Assembly: GCA_036250195.1 (NCBI GenBank)
Contig: JAVHZZ010000003.1
Coordinates: 34,316,335 to 34,380,334 of the forward strand
Direction of reading: 5' to 3'
Source: Mixophyes australis
Taxonomy: Eukaryota > Chordata > Amphibia > Anura > Limnodynastidae
Length of the DNA stretch: 64,000 bases
Numbering within the stretch: position 1 is the stretch's first letter; each line of letters starts with the position of its first letter. Below the pieces are notes generated by a model. The model was not told the DNA's origin. It did no database searches and saw only the letters and a program-made list of their open reading frames with translations. A program made the translations under genes and the position numbers. This document shows, in pieces, positions 56,090 through 64,000 of the stretch.

Positions 56090-56480
56090 ACTTTTAAAAT
56101 ATATTGATTTATATTGACAAGACTAAAGCAACAATGGGTGATATCTATAACACTGACGCGGTGTAGAGACAAGCAGAGGGTCCAGGACTGAGCCTTGTAG
56201 TTCTCCAGTTGATAAAGGAAGCAGGAGAGGGATCCAGAGAACTGACCGGGTGGTTTGATAATGTTTGATAATGTCCTGAAGACCAATGGAATGCGGAATG
56301 CAGAAATTCTATGGGTGACTGATGGAGTCAAATTCAATAGACAGGACAATAATAAGAAGTATGTAGTGTCCTCTAGAATTAGCAGTGATCAAATCATGGA
56401 AGACCTGAGTCATAACAGTCATTGTGGAACATTGGGACCGAAAGCCTGACCCAAGAAAGTCCAATAGATTGTGTGAGGAA
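56090..56480 (-). pseudogene. Relic of a non-LTR reverse transcriptase (L2/CR1-type)
   Basis: On the minus strand the reading near 56260-56110 contains a segment corresponding to the RT motif 'GVPQGSVLGPLLF' (here degraded: 'LQGSVLDP' around 56180-56210 once frames are allowed to shift). It is preceded by an 'FSGSLS'-type stretch and followed by a 'DITHCCFSL' segment in the place of the 'YADDTQ' neighbourhood. The original enzyme copied LINE RNA into DNA at nicked targets. Only a fragment of the roughly 900-residue protein remains, with stops. L2/CR1 identity is inferred. Confidence 0.5.
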
Positions 56481-58040
56481 CGGAAGCACATGAGGTGGGT
56501 GTAGGCATCGGCGTACTCTATCTGACTCCCCTTTTATCCACCCCACTCTTATTTTTCTATAATTTAAGCTCCTGATGAACTCACAATAACAGGACAAGTG
56601 GGAACATGTGCTATAACTGTTTAATCTTATTTGGGATCTAGCAAAAGGCAGGTCACTGGGGTGTTATGGTTTTAATATCATCTTTATTATGGGAGCTGTA
56701 CCTTTAAGTCCCAATGCTTATTTACCTCTACATCAAGCCCATGACATCCCCAAATTAGCAGGATAAGTGAGGACAGAATATTATAATTGTTTTATTTCTT
56801 TTGACACATAGGTTGGTGGGACAGAATGGACCGCCTATGCCACTCTGTCCATGCTGCTGGGCTTGCCTTGCCACATCCCCTTTTTTATCCCAAATTGCGC
56901 CCCTCTAAATACAGTAGGAGGGGCTTGCTGCTGCCATCACTAGGCTTCTTCAGCGGCACCTAGAACAGGTTCCTTCTGGGTAACTTTCGCTGCTAGTGTT
57001 ACTCCTCTCTGGGCACCTGGGTTGGTATCTCTGACCCTTCCTTTAGATCAGGGTTGTTGTGGATGGTTCCCCCTGGCCAATCACACTGGCTAGAGCTGCA
57101 AGGTAGAGTGCAGAGCGCTGGTACTAGATGCTGGGTCCAACCTCAGAACTCCCAGGTAACAGATTAGATTGGTCTAATCTGTAGGTCACAGGAATTGCCA
57201 CAAGTAAGTAGGTGTCAAAGCAAGATCTTGAAGCAGTGATGTTTTATTAACTCACATAGTCCTAATAAAGACAGTTGCATGTCAGTTTATGTTTTAGCAA
57301 TCTTTCCAGAAGTTACAGATGGAATGATACATTACATGGTCAAGCAGAGTTCTTTTGATACAGATTCTGACACACATGCTGGCAGGGGGTAAATCAGGAA
57401 CTGAAAAGTCTGATATATTACATCAGATATTACCTATTTGGATATGATATTTCCTCTAAACTTATAGTTAACACAATTTTAAACTTTAACAAAATTCACT
57501 AAATGAATTGCAGGTTGCATTATTTATGTAGTTCGTCTATCTTTTTAACAAGACAGGGTGATAGTTAACGACCTTCTGCTGGGCATTCAGGCTCAAGCAT
57601 GTGTTTTTCACTTCTCAGATGAAAAGACTTACTTAACATTTCCTGCCCTCAGCAAAACAGATTTCCTCTAACCTGGCATAATACATTAGAAATCAATACA
57701 TTTCCTATCCCGAAATAAAACACAATATAAAAAACCCAGTACATTTGCAATGATATACAGCGGTGCACATCACCCCTAATTAAAATAAAATTCTACAATA
57801 AGTTATTTCTATGTGATCCAGCCACAGTTGGAGGTTAAGCTACAGGTCAAGTGCCCCTGTTTTACATATAAAACTTATAGAAGCTCTAAACCTTTGCTGT
57901 TTGGTTAGTGGTAATTTGGGAGGAGCAGCCTGAATCAGATATACACTGTCTATAGCACGGCTGTTATCAATGTTAAAGTGGAAGGAACTTATGTATTCTG
58001 GATGTTATCACATATTGATATGTGCCATGCACGTATTCTG
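56481..58040. other. No feature recognised
   Basis: Mixed composition. The segment near 56820-57180 is less AT-rich, but without a long frame or repeat ends. Confidence 0.4.
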
Positions 58041-58044
58041 AGTA

Positions 58045-59215
58045 ACAGCAGTCTATGGGGGCACCCAGTAAAGGCAGTCTATGGGGGCACCCAGTAACGG
58101 CAGTCTATGGGGGCACCCTGTAACGGCAGTCTATGGGGGCACCCAGTAACGGCAGTCTATGGGGGCACCCAGTAAAGGCAGTCTATGGGGGCACCTAGTA
58201 ACGTCAGTCTATGGGGGTACCCAGTAACGGCAGTCTGTGGGGGCACCCAGTAACGGCAGTCTGTGGGGGCACCCAGTAACGGCAGTCTATGGGGGCACCC
58301 AGTAACGGCAGTCTATGGGGGCACCCAGTAAAGGCAGTCTATGGGGGCACCTAGTAACGTCAGTCTATGGGGGTACCCAGTAACGGCAGTCTGTGGGGGC
58401 ACCCAGTAACGGCAGTCTGTGGGGGCACCCAGTAACGGCAGTCTGTGGGGGCACCCAGTAACGGCAGTCTATGGGGCACCCAGTAATGGCAGTCTATGGG
58501 GGCACCTAGTAACGTCAGTCTATGGGGGTACCCAGTAACGGCAGTCTGTGGGGGCACCCAGTAACGGCAGTCTGTGGGGGCACCCAGTAAAGGCAGTCTA
58601 TGGGGACACCCAGTAATGGCAGTCTATGGGACACCCAGTAATGGCAGTCTATGGGGCACCCAGTAATGGCAGTCTATGGGGCACCCAGTAATGGCAGTCT
58701 ATGGGACACCCAGTAATGGCAGTCTATGGAAGCACCCAGTAAAGGCAGTCTATGGGGGCACCAGGTAATGGCAGTCTATGAGGCACCCAGTAATGGCAGT
58801 CTATGGGGCACCCAGTAATGGCAGTCTATGGGGCACCCAGTAATGGCAGTCTATGGGGCACCCAGTAATAGCAGTCTATGGGGCACCCGGTAATGGCAGT
58901 CTATGGGGGCACACAGTAATGGCAGTCTATGGGCACACCCAGTAATGACAGTCTATGGGGCACCCAGTAATGGCAGTCTATGGGGGCACCCAGTAATGGC
59001 AGTCTATGGGGCACCCAGTAATGGCAGTCTATGGGGCACCCGGTAATGGCAGTCTATGGGGCACCCAGTAATGGCAGTCTATGGGGCACCCGGTAATGGC
59101 AGTCTATGGGGCACCCGGTAATGGCAGTCTATGGGGCACCCAGTAATGGCAGTCTATGGGGCACCCAGTAATGGCAGTCTATGGGGGCACCCGGTAATGG
59201 CAGTCTATCGGCAAG
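58045..59215. repeat. 25/26-bp minisatellite, about 45 units
   Basis: The unit is 'cagtctatgggggcacccag' then 'taacgg' (26 bp) in the left half, and mostly 'cagtctatggggcacccag' then 'taatgg' (25 bp) in the right half. In the left half a block with 'cacctagtaacgtcagtc' followed by 'gggggtacccag' recurs at about 58190, 58350 and 58505, which shows higher-order amplification of roughly 155 bp. Confidence 0.95.
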
Positions 59216-59566
59216 GAATTCCCCATGTGAAATAATCAATGAGGTAAGTGGAGCTTGTGCTGCCAAATGTAGTAGGGACTTATGGAGCCTGATATGCTAT
59301 CAGATATTGTGTGGGTTAAGCTTGTGCTGTCAGATGTGGGTCGAGCTCATGGAACCTGATTTGATAGCAGATGTGTAGGTGGGGTGTGTGTTACCTGACC
59401 ATGTGTGGACTAATTGTAAAGCTGTCCCGATCAGGACTTTTGAAACCAGTTTAAGTTACAGACCTCTCCAGTGGAAGGGTGTGGTCATCGAAAGCTGGGG
59501 GGGCAAATACAGGAAGCACATGGGTTGTACAGTGTCAGGAATCAGGACTACATACAAATAGCAGAG
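59216..59566. other. No feature recognised
   Basis: Spacer with two imperfect 'gagcttgtgctg' / 'taagcttgtgctgtcagatg' words. Confidence 0.4.
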
Positions 59567-60255
59567 TGTCAGGACTCTCATAGCAAGTGCCACGTGCCAA
59601 GCTCACCATGGTATGGGTGCTATTCGTTATCTCCTTCACATCGCTGCCGGATCTTCTGCCTAGTGGAGCCCACTCTCACTCCTGGACTCCAGTGCGCACT
59701 CGTGGGCGTGCGTGCATGCTGACTTTTTATAACTTCTGTCACATGACCGATACACACCCTTGCCATGCCCCCCATCTCCCTTTCTATACAAGCTTTCTAT
59801 TTACACAATTAGGATGCCAGAGCTTGTATCTTAGATTCCTGTCTAGGTGTTCCAAGCTCCCTTGTATCTCCAGTGATTGTAAAATCAGATTCTTGTTATG
59901 CTGGTTCAGTTCCCTATCGCTGGCATTCTCCTGGTGCAGTTAATATACCGCTTACCTCTGGTGCTGTTCCCAGCTAGCATTTTCCTGGTGCTGTTCATTG
60001 CTGGCTATTACTACTATAGCACCAGTGTCTTCACGATATCTAACACAGGGTTTCTCTATTGATACGATTACTCTGTGGGTCTATTCTTGCACACAAACTC
60101 AAGAACTACTACAGAGGTAGTGACCTGCATAGTGCAGGCAGCCAATTTTATCCTGCATTGTGGCAGGCTCTGGTGAAGGCCGGGGTCATGTTAGACTCTG
60201 TGCCCTGGGAATAGGTAATTCAAACTTAGGCTGGTTTCAGGATCAATCCTCATTG
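59567..60255 (+). mobile_element. Decayed gypsy-type LTR material
   Basis: It starts TGTCAGGACTC and has the pyrimidine-rich body and 'aaggccggggtcatgttagactctg' near 60178-60205, which resembles the 'ggggcgtggatagactccgc' segment of the sushi LTR. The ends are not defined and no duplication is seen. Confidence 0.4.
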
Positions 60256-60261
60256 CTTCCT

Positions 60262-60635
60262 AAAAGCATAGAGGATAACCAGGTCAGAAACAAGGTCTAC
60301 AGACATAGAGGATAGCCAGGTCAGGAACAAGGTCTACAGACATAGAGGATAGCCAGGTCAGGAACAAGGTCTACAGACATAGAGGATAGCTAAATCAGGA
60401 ACAAGGTCTACAGACATAGAGGATAGCCAGGTCAGGAACAAGGTCTATAGACATAGAGGATAGACAGGTCAGGAACAAGGTCTGCAGCCATAGAGGAAAG
60501 CCAGGTCAGGAACAAGGTCTATAGACATAGAGGATAGCTAGTTCACGTGCAGGTCTACAGACATAGAGGATAGCCAGGTCAATAAAAAGGTCTATAGAAG
60601 TAGAGGATAGCCAGGTCAGGAAAAAAAGTTTGCAA
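60262..60635. repeat. 37-bp minisatellite, about ten units
   Basis: Units read 'catagaggatagccaggtca' then 'ggaacaaggtctacaga'. Divergence is low. Downstream 'gggttttaaaaatccaa' and 'attattggctt' could be a reverse-oriented TATA and CCAAT pair, as in the LTR at 26893. Confidence 0.9.
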
Positions 60636-60803
60636 CACACAGACTTGTAACATCATGGACTCACTCAATGATCTTGGCCAAGACTGCTGGGAGGGTTTTA
60701 AAAATCCAAACATAGGTTTAGCTCATTATTGGCTTGAGGAAGACTACCTCGTCTATTTCTGGATTGGTCCAACACACAGCAGTAACTCTGCTGGGGATAT
60801 GGT

Positions 60804-61426
60804 TGTCAGGCGCCGTCCCTGCATCGCGATCAGGAAGCAGGGATGGCCGCCTGTCATTTCCGGCCGAGGGAGCTCTGTTGCTAGGCAATAGAGAAACAGT
60901 CTCCCCCGGCCGTCAGAAGCGCCGCATGAGCAGGCAATGGGACGCTATTTTCTAGACTCGATCGGCGATGACGCCATGACCGCCGACCATGTCCGGGGTC
61001 CCTCTATTTAAACCTGACCCTGGCACCATTTGGGTTCCAGAGTATCAGGTCTAATTCCTGTCTCCAGCGTTTCTTGCATTTGTTTTTCAGTTCTCCTGTT
61101 TTGACCCGACTTGTTTGACTACCCTCCTGGATCCTGTTTTGGCTTGTGTACTCTTCTGGTTTGACCTCGGCTTTCCTGACCATTCTCATGAATCCCTCTC
61201 TGCATCGCATTGTCCTCTTGGTTTGACCCGACTAGTCCTGACTACCCTCTACGCTATTAACTGGTAACTGTGTTGGAAAACCGCGACCTGCCCACCTCTA
61301 GCAGCGAAGTCCAAACCTCCTTGCGGGGGTCCCTGTCGAAAACCGGGGGGTGTGTTAGACTCCATGCCTCCCTGTACAGTAGAGCTAATACCAGTTAGAA
61401 GCTCCATCCAGCTCACAGTCCTGACA
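60804..61426 (+). mobile_element. Solo LTR related to the sushi-type element
   Basis: 623 bp, beginning TGTCAGGCGCCGTCCC and ending CAGTCCTGACA. The 5-bp repeat ATGGT lies on both sides (60799-60803 and 61427-61431). Shared landmarks with the LTR at 19853 are the GTTGCTAGGCAA palindrome (60877), 'cctctatttaaac' near 61000, the pyrimidine-rich leader, and 'cctccttgcggggg...aaaacc' near the end. Several of the 'ttttgacccgactt'-type words recur within it. It is an older relative of the young element. Confidence 0.85.
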
Positions 61427-61464
61427 ATGGTACTGCACCAAAGTCCATAGTCCACAGAGATTAA

Positions 61465-61632
61465 GGGGTATATTTACTATACTGCGGGTTTGGAAAAGTG
61501 GAGATGTTGCCTAAAGCAACCAATCAGATTCTAGTTATCATTTATTCAGTACATTCTACAAAATGACAGCTAGAATCTGATTGGTTGTTATAGGCAACAT
61601 CTCCACTTTTCCAAACCCGCAGTTTAGTAAGT
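61465..61632. mobile_element. Foldback MITE, gtatatttacta-type
   Basis: Arms with 'ctgcgggtttggaaaagtgg' and 'gttgcctaaagcaacc' meet their complements. The ends differ from the GGGCTAG families. No duplication is clear. Confidence 0.65.
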
Positions 61633-62530
61633 CCTAAGTCCTAGTAAGCCCTAAGTCAGGACTTAGTGCTTCCAATAGCACTCTCAACTTCACCTTAGGT
61701 AAAACAATTAAAAACATAAAAAGTGAAAAGAGGAAAGTTATTTCATGATGACAGAGGTCTGCTATTCCTCGCCTTCTGCTACCTCACCCCAAACATGTGT
61801 GTCCATTTCTTAAGTCCATGTATGATCCAAAGATGTGGGCAAGGCGCTAATGATTTTTACATGGGACGGAGGCCCAGAATATAACTCTTCCTTCTGTATG
61901 GAAGCCGTCAATATCAGTATAGTCTGGCAATGAGTCTCTGTAGTGTGCCCCATCTGGAAAGTATGACCATCGGGTCTCTCCATGGCTTGGACTATGACAG
62001 CTATTCCTGACACTGCTTACAACAGGGAAAGAGATAAAGTACTCTACACCCAAAGGGTCTTAATTCTTAACTAACTGAATAAGAGGTAGGTCGGCAAGTC
62101 CTAAAGAAGAAGTGCAGCAGGCTTGTGTTATCGGCTTTCCCACAAGCAGAAGTAAGCTGGACGTTGTACCTCAGCACCAGCTTACAATAATAAGCTATTT
62201 AGGAACACAGTGGTAGTTATGATTCAATAGCTTTGTCTTCTTGTAGAAAAGTCTCAGTGATAGAGATGAGTGACATTCTGCAGGAATCGAGTTTACGTGC
62301 AATGGGACGGTTGGCAGAGGTGTGAAGTTCCAGCTATATCATCTTTGAGTTCTTTCGTAAAATGGCATTCCATACTGTATTCGTAAATTCACATTTTGTA
62401 AATTCATGCTACCGTGTGGTGAGGTTACGGCAGGACTTGGAACACTTTAGGCCTAACTCTGGAGACACAACATGCAAATTCTGCTGGTAGAACATACAAC
62501 ATTTCACATCCAAATATTGAAAGAGTCAAA
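61633..62530. other. No feature recognised
   Basis: Unassigned. Overlapping 67-68-codon minus frames near 61810-62053 have no motif. Confidence 0.4.
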
Positions 62531-63373
62531 GGGCTAGATTTACTGAAGGGGCGGTTTGGTCAAACCGTCGTTTTTTGGCTATTTTTCCTACGGTTAAACC
62601 CCAAACTGCCATTAAAACGGCCAGAATTTACATTTTTCAAAACCCCCACTTTACAAACCGCTATCCCGATTTTAACAATGATTTACTAAGCTGGGGTTTT
62701 CAAAACCACTGCAAAACAGCCATCCAAACGGCCAAAATGAAAGAGGTGGTTTCAATAGGCGAGATTGATCAAACAGCTGCTGTTTGAGCTATTTTGCCAT
62801 TCAGAACATAAGAGAAAGAACCATTGACATTTAATATATTTGGGAAATCATTATTTATTAAGGGGCAAAATTAATTGAATATTAACTTATGAGGGAATTT
62901 ATTTATTTTTTTATATTTTATTTTAGGGGACACTATTATAGCATTATATTATGGGGCAAATGTGAGTATATAATATTATTAACTGATTGTTAACGGTGGA
63001 TATAATTATTTATGTTGCACAATTTGGCATTACATAGTGCCCGAATAATATAATAATTAAATAATTTTGTCCCCTTAATATAATGATTTTTTTTTCCCCC
63101 ATAAGTTAATATTAAATAAATTTTGCACCTTAATTAACAATGATTGCCTAAATAATTTAAATGCCAATGGTGTTTTCTCTTATGTTCTGAATGGCATAAT
63201 AGTTCAAACAGCAGCTGTGAGCTATCCAGCCTTTTCCAATTCGCCACACATCGCCATCCATTTTAAATCACAGCCTGAAATCCCCATATAGTAAATGTGG
63301 CGGTTTGGACCACTAAACCGCCGGTGATGTGTTTCCAACCTCCACCAAACTCTATTCTTAGTAAATCTAGCCC
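62531..63373. mobile_element. Large PIF/Harbinger-like foldback, 843 bp
   Basis: It begins GGGCTAGATTTACTGAAGG and ends TTAGTAAATCTAGCCC, flanked by AAA on both sides (62528-62530 and 63374-63376). The arms pair over most of the length: 'aaacagctgctgttt' with 'aaacagcagctgt', 'cattcagaacataagagaaa' with 'ttctcttatgttctgaatg', and 'gaatattaacttatg' with 'cataagttaatatt'. The centre is AT-rich near 62950. It has no genes. Confidence 0.8.
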
Positions 63374-64000
63374 AAAGACTGAAAAATGTCATTCCTCTCT
63401 GGTAATGGTTAAGACTATTTTCTATACTCTCTCTAAAGTGATGACAATCACAGCACCGAATGAGTCTTGATATTCTGTCATTCATTCAGTGTTTTAGGCG
63501 CCCCTTACACCCTGGTGCCATTGGCAACCGCCTACGCTCACCCAGTGGTAGCATCGGCTCTGTTTACTGGGCATTTGTGCTACCAATTTTATTATGTTTC
63601 CACTATCAGATCTGTGTAGATCCTTCGGTAACATTGCTGTATGTGCTGTCAGCTCTTCTCTCCATAGAGTTCAGTCATGTATGGGCAAGTATAATCTCTC
63701 CTCTGTTCACCTGTCAGAAGCCAGAACACAAAGGAGATGGATATACCTCGTGGTCATGTTGCATTGGGACATGATCAGTCCAGTGAGGGTGGGGTCAAAT
63801 GGGGGTGTGTCTAATGCTTCAGAATGCTCGGCCATCCCCTCTCTTCTTCCCTGAAAACAGCTTGAATTTATCTATGCACCAGGGGCCACGTAGCTCCCGC
63901 GGCCGCAACCTACCTCCCATCCTCACGGCACCCGGGATCATTGTGTCAACTGTCAGGGTGGTGGAGATTCTCCTTAAATCAGGATCATTAAGCCTACATT
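63374..64000. other. Unassigned; possible element ends
   Basis: 'gcgccccttacaccctggtg' near 63500 and 'caggggccacgtagctcccg' near 63880 are GC-rich words of the kind seen at hAT termini, but neither can be paired within the window. A 104-codon frame (63460-63774) has no domain. Confidence 0.35.

Noticed and set aside
60262..60635. Same family as the 37-bp array at 48.8 kb, because of equal unit length
   Set aside because: The unit sequences are unrelated; equal length is coincidence.

Overview
The window is 64 kb of repeat-rich vertebrate DNA with no host gene that I can recognise. The mix of elements fits an anuran amphibian: a tRNA-headed SINE with an L2-type tail, PIF/Harbinger-like foldbacks built around a motif that reads 'gcaaccaatcagattctag', several hAT derivatives, a Tc1 relic, a sushi-type chromovirus and a Gmr1-like Ty3/gypsy element. 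That taxon is an inference from repeat content, not from a marker gene.

Layout. 1-6.4 kb: an old LTR relic, SINE copies, a hAT MITE with an intact target duplication, and a decayed minus-strand reading series of uncertain identity. 6.45-14.5 kb: a minus-strand endogenous retrovirus with two LTRs, a 4-bp target duplication, a tRNA-Pro-like primer site and a long gag ORF, but no recognisable pol or env. 15.1-28.4 kb: two copies of an unclassified repeat ('repeat A'). The second copy was split by an 8.6-kb hAT-type element (17843-26419, 8-bp duplication GCCACCAC), which was itself entered by a very young sushi-type Ty3/gypsy element (19853-25466, LTRs differing at one of 665 positions). A solo LTR (26893-27748) interrupts the same repeat further on.

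30.6-38.2 kb: GATA arrays, a Tc1 transposase pseudogene, a 1.36-kb terminal-inverted-repeat element hosting two smaller MITEs, a hAT element carrying a 25-bp minisatellite, and a second unclassified repeat ('repeat B'). 39.0-43.8 kb: a Gmr1-like element whose integrase lies before its reverse transcriptase and whose gag has a SCAN-like capsid segment; it is dead through in-frame stops. 44.4-47.2 kb: a 2.8-kb hAT-like element with its own ORFs, interrupted by a retroviral solo LTR. 47.8-50.1 kb: a 37-bp minisatellite with a solo LTR of the 6.45-kb retrovirus family inserted in it. 51.2-53.2 kb: stacked foldbacks and repeat B split by a short hAT. 56 kb: a non-LTR reverse transcriptase relic. 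58.0-59.2 kb: a 25/26-bp minisatellite with higher-order structure. 59.6-61.4 kb: gypsy LTR material. 62.5-63.4 kb: an 843-bp foldback.

The elements do not work together as a pathway. They record nested insertions that can be ordered in time from target duplications. The strongest signals are the Gmr1-like gene order, the intact GGGAAAC frameshift site in the young sushi element, and the repeated association of minisatellites with the interiors of hAT elements and LTRs. All coordinates and comparisons were made by eye; family names rest on motifs and termini, not on database searches.
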